Origin: Candidatus Omnitrophota bacterium
GTDB lineage: Bacteria > Omnitrophota > Gorgyraeia > Gygaellales > Profunditerraquicolaceae
Reading direction: 5' to 3'
DNA length: 7,076 bases
NCBI GenBank assembly: GCA_028687525.1
Contig: JAQTZX010000066.1
Span: 1 to 7,076, forward strand
Numbering within the stretch: the first letter of the stretch is position 1; the number at the start of each line of letters is the position of its first letter. The position numbers and the translations under genes were made by a program. The notes under the pieces were generated by a model that did no database searches, was not told where the DNA came from, and saw only the letters and a program-made list of their open reading frames with translations. Positions 1-5,568 of the stretch are shown here, one piece after another.

Positions 1-251
1 TCTTAGAGGTTGTATCAGTGGCTTTTTCAGCCGGGTATCTTTCTCCTGTTACTTCAGGTATAGGTATCAAGGATAGTGGAACTGTGTTTATGCTTATGAA
101 ACACGGTGTCCCTTTCAAAAATTCTCTTGCCATAGCTCTGACGGATAGGGGTATTGTGACGGGAATTTGCTTCGGACTCGGATTTTTATTCGGGGGGGAG
201 CTCATACGCCAGGAAATAAAGTCCAGATTCAAAAGACGAACGCGGGAATAA
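1..251 (+). CDS. C-terminal fragment of a flippase-like (UPF0104 / LPG-synthase TM family) membrane protein
   Basis: The reading frame is open from the window's first bases (LEVVSVAFSAGYLSP...) to a TAA at 249-251, so this is the 3' end of a gene that starts upstream; an internal GTG at 18 is not needed as a start. About 82 residues are visible. The stretch with SPVTSGIGIKDSG, then a gap and a hydrophobic IVTGICFGLGFLFGG segment, matches the C-terminal part of the UPF0104 family (multi-pass proteins related to the membrane domain of lysylphosphatidylglycerol synthase MprF), where an 'SPGGLGvrE' loop precedes the last membrane helices. The protein ends in a basic tail (KSRFKRRTRE), as expected for a cytoplasmic end. 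Substrate unknown. It is separated from the chemotaxis genes by a palindrome and a promoter, so it is probably not part of that operon. The family call rests on the short loop motif and hydropathy only. Confidence 0.6.
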   Translation, partial: LEVVSVAFSAGYLSPVTSGIGIKDSGTVFMLMKHGVPFKNSLAIALTDRGIVTGICFGLGFLFGGELIRQEIKSRFKRRTRE

Positions 252-259
252 TGGACTGT

Positions 260-333
260 AAAAAAAAAGGGGCGGTTCTATTTTTTTAAACCCGAAAGCG
301 AATATCAAAAAATAGAACCGTCCCCTTTTTTTT
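260..333. repeat. 74-bp imperfect palindrome, REP/MITE-like, also terminator-like
   Basis: The left arm (260-287: A-run, GGGG, CGGTTCTA, T-run) is the reverse complement of the right arm (307-333: A-run, TAGAACCG, T, CCCC, T-run) except for one unpaired base (T321) and small differences in homopolymer length. The spacer is 19 nt (288-306). Each arm is about 27 bp. The core reads GGGGACGGTTCTATTTTTT on the reverse strand, a motif I recall as a dispersed palindrome in several bacterial groups, sometimes near IS200-like/REP-associated tyrosine transposases; I cannot check this here. No transposase lies in the window. As RNA it would form a strong hairpin followed by eight U, so it may also terminate the upstream transcript. 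Confidence 0.8.
269..333 (+). terminator. Probable intrinsic terminator of the upstream membrane-protein gene
   Basis: The G/C-containing part of the palindrome (269-280 pairing with 314-325, plus the A/T flanks) is followed directly by a U-run at 326-333, 18 nt after the preceding gene's stop to the start of the G-run. Because the arms themselves begin with an A-run, it is symmetrical and could stop transcription from either side. The loop and A/U-rich inner stem are larger than in a typical terminator, so efficiency is uncertain. Confidence 0.5.
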
Positions 334-337
334 ACGC

Positions 338-365
338 TTGACAGGAGAGTTAAGTAATTTATAAT
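338..365 (+). promoter_or_regulatory. Near-consensus sigma-70 promoter of the chemotaxis operon
   Basis: TTGACA at 338-343 and TATAAT at 360-365 are both perfect hexamers, separated by 16 nt. Transcription would be expected to begin around 371-373, only about 10 nt before the cheY1 ATG at 382. It is the only strong promoter-like pair I see in the window and lies 4 nt after the palindrome, so it most likely drives the whole che gene set. No sigma-28 (FliA)-type motif is seen here, which suggests housekeeping rather than flagellar-class control. Confidence 0.75.
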
Positions 366-381
366 TGTAAAAGAGGATATT

Positions 382-750
382 ATGGCCAGAGTGATGATTG
401 TTGATGATGCGTTGTTCATGCGGCAGCTTCTTACCAAAATCTTTGTGGATGAAGGGTATGAAGTCTGCGTGGAAGCCGGTACTGCCCGGGATGCCGTGGA
501 GAAGTATAAGGAGTTCAAACCCGATGTGGTGACGATGGATATAGTTATGCCTATGATGGAGGATTTGGACGGTATCGGGGCGGTAAAAGAGATACTTAAA
601 TTTGATCCCCGGGCCAAGGTTGTTGTTGTTTCGGTCATGGGCGAACAATCCCTGGTGGTTGAAGCGATCAAGGCGGGAGCCAAGGATTTTGTGGTAAAAC
701 CGGTCCGGCCTGCGCGTCTGCTCGATGTGGTCAAGGGGCTTTTGCGTTAA
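382..750 (+). CDS. cheY: Chemotaxis response regulator CheY (copy 1)
   Basis: A 122-aa single receiver domain with no output domain, the usual CheY length. Visible landmarks: acidic pair D8-D9 (IVDDALFMR), phospho-acceptor D53 in TMDIVMP, S84 (VVVSVMG) at the Thr/Ser switch position, and K106 in DFVVKP. In the cell it would take phosphate from CheA and bind the flagellar motor switch or another target. Between DIVMP and GAVKEI there are three more residues than in a standard CheY (MMEDLDGI instead of roughly five residues), a feature shared with CheY2; the two copies are about 60% identical and start with the same 14 residues. ATG at 382 is preceded by GAGG (373-376). First gene after the promoter; 31 nt separate it from cheC1. 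It cannot be told from sequence which copy is the motor regulator and which may be a phosphate sink. Confidence 0.93.
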   Translation: MARVMIVDDALFMRQLLTKIFVDEGYEVCVEAGTARDAVEKYKEFKPDVVTMDIVMPMMEDLDGIGAVKEILKFDPRAKVVVVSVMGEQSLVVEAIKAGAKDFVVKPVRPARLLDVVKGLLR

Positions 751-772
751 GTTTAGGGGCATTCAGCATGAC

Positions 773-780
773 AGGGGGGG
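773..780 (+). promoter_or_regulatory. Ribosome binding site setting the cheC1 start
   Basis: An AGGGGGGG run sits just before ATG 782. It supports this start over the longer open frame reaching back to a GTG at 725 inside cheY1, which would add 19 residues unlike any CheC N-terminus. The resulting 206-aa protein has exactly the length of the second CheC in this window. Confidence 0.6.
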
Positions 781-781
781 T

Positions 782-1402
782 ATGGAAGGTATAAGTCTGA
801 CAGGATTGCAGAAGGATGCTTTGAAGGAAATCGGTAATATCTGTTCCGGTAATGCCGCTACAGCTTTATCTCAACTGCTTGGTAAAAGGGTCGATATAGT
901 AGTCCCCAAGATACTTTTCGTGGATATAGAGGAAGTTCCCGGTGCGGTAGGCGGAGCGGAACAATTAGTCGTGGGATTAATATTGCGTGTATTGGGAGAC
1001 CTTCCGGGAACCATCATTTTCGTATTCTCACAGAGGGATGCCGCGGTTTTGTCCGCGATGATGGTCGGCAAACAGCCTGCCGACGGCGTACTAATCGGTG
1101 ATCTCGAACGTTCCGCGCTGAAAGAAATCGGGATCATTCTTGCCAACGCTTATCTGGGGGCGATGGGGAGCTTTGTCGGGTTGAGCCTTGTCCCCACGGT
1201 CCCGGAGCTTATCGTTGATATGGCGGGAGCCATGATTGATTTCCTGCTCATCGAGTTGAGCGGAAAATGCCGGTTCGCGCTGTTGATCGAGTCGGAATTT
1301 CGCGAGCCCTCGGCTTCCATTACCGGGCATTTCTTCCTGATTCCCAATGCCGACAGCCTGGAGGCTATTCTCAAGGCTATAGGGAAAAACGACTTTACCT
1401 GA
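782..1402 (+). CDS. cheC: CheY-P phosphatase CheC (copy 1, one intact catalytic site)
   Basis: 206 aa. CheC-family proteins dephosphorylate CheY-P using a D/S-x3-E-x2-N-x22-P motif that usually occurs twice. Copy one is intact: D12, E16, N19 and P42 in DALKEIGN...SGNAATALS. Copy two keeps S111, E115 and P141 (SALKEIGI...LANAYLGAMGSF) but has Ile118 where the catalytic Asn should be. It should therefore be a phosphatase with one working site. In other species CheC also binds the deamidase CheD, encoded downstream here. No signal peptide or clear membrane helix; cytoplasmic. It lies between cheY1 and cheA, with a 24-nt gap to cheA, so it is likely co-transcribed. FliY and CheX are related alternatives: FliY would carry a SpoA (FliN-like) domain, absent here, and CheX has a different arrangement. 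Confidence 0.9.
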   Translation: MEGISLTGLQKDALKEIGNICSGNAATALSQLLGKRVDIVVPKILFVDIEEVPGAVGGAEQLVVGLILRVLGDLPGTIIFVFSQRDAAVLSAMMVGKQPADGVLIGDLERSALKEIGIILANAYLGAMGSFVGLSLVPTVPELIVDMAGAMIDFLLIELSGKCRFALLIESEFREPSASITGHFFLIPNADSLEAILKAIGKNDFT

Positions 1403-1426
1403 CAACTATTTAACCGAGGCCCATTT

Positions 1427-3424
1427 ATGCAGGATAGTTACCGGGAATTATTTCTTTCCGAATCACAGGAATACCTTAGTAATATCAGCAATCGCCTGGT
1501 GAAACTGGAGAGTAATCCGTCCGACCCGGAATCATTGAATGAGATATTCCGGTGTGTCCATACGCTCAAAGGGATGTCCGCCACCATGGGGTACGAGAGG
1601 CTTACTCAGCTTTCTCATCACATGGAGGATCTTCTGGAAGAACTGCGCGGCCAGAAAAGGAAAGTGACGCCGGAAATCATGGATGTGTTGTTCGCTTCGG
1701 TGGATGTGCTTTCGGAGCTGGTCGAAGATATAAAAACGAACCGGGAATCCGAAATAAACATCTCCGCCTATATTTCTGAACTGGAGCAGATAATACACAG
1801 TGATATACCCTCCGCGTCAAAAGCTGAAGCCGCCTTTCCCAGGGGGAAAACCTCTCCCGTACATCCGGAGTCCATAGAATTTTCCGAAGAGGAGCTTAAG
1901 GCCATCCGGTACGCCAAGAGTAAAGGATTTAATATTTTTAAAATTAATATCCGGCTGGTTTCCGATTGTTTGATGAAAGAATCGCGCGCCTTCCTGATTA
2001 TTACCAATCTTAAAAAAATAGGGGAGATACTGAAGGCCGTTCCGCCGGTGGAAGAGTTGGAAAAGGGTTTTTTTGATTTTTCGTTTTCCGTGGTATTGAT
2101 CACCAGGGAGGCGCAGGCGGTAATCCGGCAGGAAATGATGATGATCTCGGAAGTCGAAGGCGTGTATGTCAACCCGGTGGAAGTGAGCGCCCCCGTCGGC
2201 CCGGCAGCCAACACGCCGGCCCATGCCTATATAAAGAAGATCCAGAGTTTGCGGATACCGATCGAACGGCTGGATAAAATCATGAATCTTATCGGAGAGT
2301 TGGCGATTGCGCGCATCAGGCTTTCCCAGATCGTCGCCAATATCAAAGAAGAATCGCTTGAAGAGGCCAGTGTCCTTTTAAGCAGTTTGATTTCTGCTCT
2401 GCAGGATGAAATTATGCAGACCAGGCTTTTGCCGGTGGCGTATATCCTGGATACGTTCCCCCGTATGGTCAGGGATATGGCTAAAAAGGAAGAGAAACGG
2501 ATTGACCTGGAGATAGTCGGGAGTGATATTGAGCTGGACAGGGTGATCCTGGATGAAATCGGGGATCCGCTGGTGCATTTAATACGGAATTCCATCGACC
2601 ATGGGATTGAAAGCCCTCAGGAACGCAAAGCCGTGGGTAAACCTCCGGCCGGAAAATTGCAGATTCTGGTGTCCCGGCAGAAAGGGCAGATATCCATTGA
2701 AATTTCCGACGACGGAAGGGGCGTGGAATTCGACGCGGTAAAGAATATCGCTTTGCGCAAAGGTTTGATCACTCAGGAAGAAGCGGATGGGCTGGATGAC
2801 AAAAAAGTACTAGATCTTATATCACTGCCGGGGTTTTCGACATCCGAGAAAATAACCGATATTTCCGGGCGGGGGGTGGGGCTTGACGCGGTAAAATCCA
2901 AGATCGAGTCTATCGGCGGGAGGCTTGACTTCACGACTAATCTGGGTAAAGGGAGTACGTTTATTTTAAGCCTTCCGTTTACCCTGGCGATCATCAAAGC
3001 CATGCTGGTGCGGGTGGGGAAAGAGGTTTTCGCGGTTCCCCTGATTAATATCAGGGAAACGATCAAAGTCGAGAAGCACGACATAAAGGTATTGCAGAAT
3101 CTGGAAGTTATACGGGTCAGAGAAGAAATCATCCCGGTTTTACGGCTGGATAAGGAGTTTGTCATAACTATTTCTCCGGAGGATAAAAACCGGAATGCCC
3201 TGGGGGAAATAAATAGTAATCAGGAAGACGGCAGGGTCCCTATCGTTATCGTTGAATTCGGGAAACACTCTTTGGGGCTGGTCGTCAGCCAGGTTATCGG
3301 CGAACAGGATATTGTGGTAAAACCGCTGACCTCTTTGATCAAAAGGACCCGCGGTATCGCCGGTGCCACGATACTCGGAGACGGCAAGGTCGCGCTCATA
3401 CTGGATATCATGAGTTTGAAATAG
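1427..3424 (+). CDS. cheA: Chemotaxis histidine kinase CheA
   Basis: 665 aa, normal CheA length. Domains in order: P1/HPt at about 1-125 with phospho-His H45 in VHTLKGM; linker 126-152; P2 CheY/CheB-docking domain at about 155-252 (FKINIRL, DCLMKESRAFLI, FDFSFSVVLIT, ISEVEGVYV); P3 dimerisation helices at about 273-345 (LRIPIERLDKIMNLIGELA ... MQTRLLPV); P4 ATPase at about 346-517 with N box LVHLIRNSIDHGIE (382-395), G1 box DDGRG (428-432), G2 box GRGVGLDAVK (481-490) and GKGSTF (507-512); P5 CheW-like domain at about 520-665 ending with GIAGATILGDGKVALILD. All catalytic motifs look intact. It autophosphorylates under receptor/CheW control and passes phosphate to the CheY copies and CheB. GAGG at 1416-1419 supports the ATG. 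No CheW gene is in the window, so its coupling protein must be elsewhere. Confidence 0.97.
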   Translation: MQDSYRELFLSESQEYLSNISNRLVKLESNPSDPESLNEIFRCVHTLKGMSATMGYERLTQLSHHMEDLLEELRGQKRKVTPEIMDVLFASVDVLSELVEDIKTNRESEINISAYISELEQIIHSDIPSASKAEAAFPRGKTSPVHPESIEFSEEELKAIRYAKSKGFNIFKINIRLVSDCLMKESRAFLIITNLKKIGEILKAVPPVEELEKGFFDFSFSVVLITREAQAVIRQEMMMISEVEGVYVNPVEVSAPVGPAANTPAHAYIKKIQSLRIPIERLDKIMNLIGELAIARIRLSQIVANIKEESLEEASVLLSSLISALQDEIMQTRLLPVAYILDTFPRMVRDMAKKEEKRIDLEIVGSDIELDRVILDEIGDPLVHLIRNSIDHGIESPQERKAVGKPPAGKLQILVSRQKGQISIEISDDGRGVEFDAVKNIALRKGLITQEEADGLDDKKVLDLISLPGFSTSEKITDISGRGVGLDAVKSKIESIGGRLDFTTNLGKGSTFILSLPFTLAIIKAMLVRVGKEVFAVPLINIRETIKVEKHDIKVLQNLEVIRVREEIIPVLRLDKEFVITISPEDKNRNALGEINSNQEDGRVPIVIVEFGKHSLGLVVSQVIGEQDIVVKPLTSLIKRTRGIAGATILGDGKVALILDIMSLK

Positions 3425-3446
3425 AGTATGGTTCAAAGGTAATGAC

Positions 3447-3473
3447 GGAAACTTATTGATAACTACAGTTTCC
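3447..3473 (+). other. Small hairpin in the cheA-cheC2 gap
   Basis: GGAAACT (3447-3453) and AGTTTCC (3467-3473) form a perfect 7-bp stem with a 13-nt loop in the 80-nt gap. No U-run follows, so it is not a standard terminator. It may be an mRNA processing or stability element, or chance. Confidence 0.3.
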
Positions 3474-3493
3474 ACGGTTTGTTTAGTCTATTG

Positions 3494-3500
3494 AAGGAGG
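3494..3500 (+). promoter_or_regulatory. Strong Shine-Dalgarno for cheC2
   Basis: AAGGAGG, 4 nt before ATG 3505. It is among the strongest ribosome binding sites in the window, so cheC2 is probably well translated and independent of coupling to cheA, whose stop lies 80 nt upstream. Confidence 0.75.
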
Positions 3501-3504
3501 TTTC

Positions 3505-4125
3505 ATGGAAAATATCAATCTTACCCCGGCACAGCTCGATGTGCTGAAGGAAATCGGCACCGTGGGAGGAGGAAGCGCCGCCACCGCCCTAAGCCAGCTT
3601 TTATATAAGAGGGTGTTGATCGATGTCCCCAGCGTTAGTCTGGTTGCTCCTCATAAGATATCCGGCTCCGAATTCATGATACATCCTGAAGAGGTGGCTA
3701 TCGCGGTGACTTTGAATATCCTGGGTAAATTGCGCGGCGGTATACTGGTTTTATTGGCGGAACCGAGCGCTTTGTCCATGATCGATATCCTGATGCACCG
3801 GGAGATCGGTTCAACCAAGCTGATCAACGTTATGGAGGCGTCGGCGTTATCGGAGAGCGTGCATATTTTGTGCAGTTCGTATATTAACGCGGTGGGGGAA
3901 TTCCTGGATTTGCATCAATTGGTCCCCTCTTTGCCGCAGATGACGGTTGACCGGATGGACAGGTTGAGCGAACATTTGATCAAACGGTTAATCCAGGAAG
4001 AGAGCAATTACTTCCTGCCGATCGAGAACAACATGATCATAGAAGATATTAAAATGAACCTGTATGTTATTTTTTTGCTGGAGTATGAAAGCGCCAAACA
4101 TATAATGACCATGTTGAATTTATAA
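3505..4125 (+). CDS. cheC: CheC-family protein (copy 2, both catalytic Asn replaced)
   Basis: 206 aa, the same length as CheC1 and clearly a paralogue: the N-terminal half shares LDVLKEIG...SAATALSQLL..RV..DVP. The acidic residues of both phosphatase motifs remain (E16 and E117), but the partner Asn is Thr19 in the first and His120 in the second, and the distance from motif two to its Pro is one residue longer (P144). In characterised CheC/CheX/CheZ phosphatases an Asn or Gln amide enters the CheY active site, so this copy is probably weak or inactive on CheY-P. Plausible roles are heterodimer partner, CheY-P binder, or CheD partner. The end (SNYFLPIENNMIIEDIKMNLYVIFLLE) keeps the family's C-terminal strand pattern. 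It is flanked by cheA and the comFB-like gene, and has intact codons and a strong ribosome binding site, so it is not a decaying pseudogene. Confidence 0.87.
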   Translation: MENINLTPAQLDVLKEIGTVGGGSAATALSQLLYKRVLIDVPSVSLVAPHKISGSEFMIHPEEVAIAVTLNILGKLRGGILVLLAEPSALSMIDILMHREIGSTKLINVMEASALSESVHILCSSYINAVGEFLDLHQLVPSLPQMTVDRMDRLSEHLIKRLIQEESNYFLPIENNMIIEDIKMNLYVIFLLEYESAKHIMTMLNL

Positions 4126-4181
4126 TTCGCGAAGTAACGGGTGGTATCGCGCGGTAAGATCGTTTTTGAAAAAGGATTAAC

Positions 4182-4188
4182 AGGGAGG
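4182..4188 (+). promoter_or_regulatory. Ribosome binding site choosing the ComFB start
   Basis: AGGGAGG, 6 nt before ATG 4195. It favours this start over an in-frame GTG at 4141 that would add 18 residues of non-family sequence. A second in-frame ATG at 4201 is too close to exclude but is less well placed. Confidence 0.65.
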
Positions 4189-4194
4189 ATATTT

Positions 4195-4464
4195 ATGGCG
4201 ATGAAAATCCACAATTATATGGAAGATATGGCGGCTGATAAGTTGGAAGAGATACTCTCAGAAAAGGACGATATATGCAAATGTCAGAAGTGCAGGTTTG
4301 ATATGATTGTGTGGGCGTTGAACCATCTGCCGCCGAAATACGTTGTTACCGAAAAAGGCAGGATGTACACGAAGCTTATCGAACAGGATGTTCAGTTCCG
4401 CGTCGACATCGTGAAGGAATTGACCAAGGCTGTTCTGCGCGTGAGCAGGAATCCCAGTCATTAA
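4195..4464 (+). CDS. ComFB-family protein, candidate cyclic-dinucleotide receptor
   Basis: 89 aa and complete. The pattern IHNYMEDMAADKLEEIL, then DICKCQKCRFDMIVWALNHL, then PPKYVVTEKGRMYTKL and a final QFRVDIVKELTKAVLRV helix matches the late-competence protein ComFB family almost end to end. The three cysteines C28, C30 and C33 (CxCxxC) followed by R34 and D36 are the family's signature. ComFB was named from the Bacillus subtilis comF operon, where its function was unclear; cyanobacterial members (CdgR/ComFB) have been reported to bind c-di-GMP, and the family has been proposed as cyclic-dinucleotide receptors. Here it lies between cheC2 (69-nt gap) and cheR (59-nt gap), on the same strand, so a link between second-messenger level and chemotaxis is a reasonable inference. 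No competence gene is nearby. Ligand binding cannot be judged from sequence. Confidence 0.85.
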   Translation: MAMKIHNYMEDMAADKLEEILSEKDDICKCQKCRFDMIVWALNHLPPKYVVTEKGRMYTKLIEQDVQFRVDIVKELTKAVLRVSRNPSH

Positions 4465-4523
4465 ACCCGGGTTAAACAATTTTGTTTCTCTTTCCGGTAA
4501 AAACATCCGCGGCAGGGATTACC

Positions 4524-5348
4524 ATGACGCATAAAAGTATTTTATCCGATAAGGAAGTTGATTCCATCCTGGCGTATATCCGCAGGAATAAGTCGGTAGA
4601 CCTGGCTTCGTACCGCAGGACGTTCGTGGTAAGGCGGTTGAGCGGCAGGATGGAAAACGTCAGCGCGGAAACGGGCGGCGCCTATCTTAACATTCTCCGT
4701 GATGATCCGGAGGAGTTCGGCCGTTTTTTAGAGACTCTTTCCATAAATGTCACCGGGTTTTTCCGTGACCCCGGGGTATTTGAGTTTCTGCAGAAAGCTG
4801 TCCTGCCGGAATTCATCCGGAAGAAAAAGGCGGCGGGCCGGCGTATTATGCGTATCTGGTCGGCGGGATGCGCCTCTGGAGAAGAGCCGTATTCCATCGC
4901 CATCATGGCGCGCGGCATAACGGGTGATGATCCCGGTTTCGAGGTGGCCGTGCACGCGACGGATATAGATACTGCCGCTTTAAAGAGGGCGCAAGAGGCG
5001 GTTTACCCGGGCAGCAGCCTGGGAAACGCCGGTAAGAAAGTCCTTGAAAAATATTTTACTCCAGTCTATAATGGGGAATATCTTTTGAAGGATGAAATAA
5101 AAAAATCAGTGCATTTTAAGAGGCAGAACCTTATTAGTGACCCGGTGCTCAAGCATATGGATATGGTGTTTTGCCGCAATATGATGATCTACTTGAGCAC
5201 GGAAGAGAAGGATTCTCTCATCGGTAAATTCAACGAATCGTTGAACACGGGGGGATACCTGGTAGTCGGTAAGGTGGAGTCGGTCTGGAATAACAGGGGT
5301 TTTGAAACGGTATCGACAACAAACAAGGTATACCGTAAGACAGTCTGA
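4524..5348 (+). CDS. cheR: Chemotaxis receptor methyltransferase CheR
   Basis: 274 aa, the usual CheR size. It transfers a methyl group from S-adenosylmethionine to glutamates of chemoreceptors, opposite to CheB. The N-terminal helical domain covers about 1-75 (SDKEVDSILAYIRR, YRRTFVVRRLSGRM). Then come SINVTGFFRD (73-82), equivalent to the conserved N-x-T-x-FFR; the SAM-binding motif RIWSAGCASGEEPYSIAI (110-127); ATDID (145-149), whose acid is expected to contact SAM; and DMVFCRNMMIYLS (213-225). The end GGYLVVGKVES fits the last strands. ATG 4524 follows AGGGA at 4514-4518; a longer frame from TTG 4482 lacks CheR-like sequence. No TPR or other extra C-terminal domain is present. Confidence 0.95.
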   Translation: MTHKSILSDKEVDSILAYIRRNKSVDLASYRRTFVVRRLSGRMENVSAETGGAYLNILRDDPEEFGRFLETLSINVTGFFRDPGVFEFLQKAVLPEFIRKKKAAGRRIMRIWSAGCASGEEPYSIAIMARGITGDDPGFEVAVHATDIDTAALKRAQEAVYPGSSLGNAGKKVLEKYFTPVYNGEYLLKDEIKKSVHFKRQNLISDPVLKHMDMVFCRNMMIYLSTEEKDSLIGKFNESLNTGGYLVVGKVESVWNNRGFETVSTTNKVYRKTV

Positions 5349-5367
5349 AAGCTTGTCAGGCTTTCAG
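5345..5367 (+). other. Hairpin overlapping the cheR stop codon
   Basis: CTGAAAGC (5345-5352) pairs perfectly with GCTTTCAG (5360-5367) around a 7-nt loop; the TGA stop of cheR (5346-5348) is inside the left arm. A GC-rich second hairpin follows (5367-5374 with 5382-5390, one bulged C). No U-run follows, so a stabilising or processing role, or part of a repeat element, is more likely than termination. Confidence 0.5.
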
Positions 5368-5395
5368 CGCGGCAGGATAGATGCCCGCGCGTTTA

Positions 5396-5508
5396 CCCCG
5401 TTAGAGAAAGCCGCCGACTTTATCCGGTGGTCTGCCGATTTATATGCTGACGACGGTTTAATGCCGCCGTCAGCGAAAACCGTTAGAGGATAAAGTTCTC
5501 TAACGGGG
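5396..5508. repeat. Nested inverted repeats in the cheR-cheY2 gap
   Basis: CCCCGTTAGAGAA (5396-5408) and TTCTCTAACGGGG (5496-5508) are perfect inverse complements (13 bp). Just inside, ACTTTATCC (5417-5425) and GGATAAAGT (5488-5496) add 9 bp, sharing the base at 5496. Without the 9 bases at 5409-5417 this would be one perfect 21-bp inverted repeat. The enclosed segment holds its own hairpin: 5446-5457 with 5463-5474, 5-nt loop, one A-C mismatch and a G-T pair. A third partial copy, CCGTTAGAG (5480-5488), can also pair with CTCTAACGG (5498-5506). No convincing ORF lies in the 220-nt gap. It may be a MITE-like insertion or a structured RNA leader for cheY2. Confidence 0.75.
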
Positions 5509-5553
5509 CAACCAGTGACGGCAATTCCGTGTCCGGTAAATACAAGTGTAATT

Positions 5554-5562
5554 AAAAGGAGG
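5554..5562 (+). promoter_or_regulatory. Strong Shine-Dalgarno setting the cheY2 start
   Basis: AAAAGGAGG, 6 nt before ATG 5569. It rules out the longer frame beginning at 5515 and gives a protein starting with the same 14 residues as CheY1. It lies 45 nt after the right arm of the inverted repeat. Confidence 0.8.
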
Positions 5563-5568
5563 TACGTA

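Noticed and set aside
186..762. Minus-strand open frames across the palindrome and cheY1
   Set aside because: They run through the repeat and antisense to a clear CheY; low-complexity composition and no homology signal.
4131..4156. GGGTGGTATCGCG at 4139-4151, one mismatch from the T-box consensus GGGTGGNACCGCG
   Set aside because: There is no room for the T-box stem I outside the cheC2 coding region, no terminator after it, and no tRNA-synthetase or amino-acid gene downstream. Probably chance, although the match is close enough that a covariance-model search would be worthwhile.
4464..4473. Perfect 10-bp palindrome AACCCGGGTT after the comFB-like stop
   Set aside because: Short, without loop or U-run, and no known operator match; may be chance.
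5433..5442. GCCGATTT resembling the sigma-28 -10 box GCCGATAA
   Set aside because: No TAAA-type -35 element at the right distance, and it lies within the repeat-rich block.
5302..5493. Small + strand frame of 63 codons spanning the cheR end and the gap
   Set aside because: It overlaps cheR in another frame, lacks a ribosome binding site, and its second half is made of the inverted-repeat sequence.
5547..5552. TGTAAT as a possible -10 box for a separate cheY2 promoter
   Set aside because: The sequence 17 nt upstream has no resemblance to TTGACA, and the start site would fall in or beside the Shine-Dalgarno.
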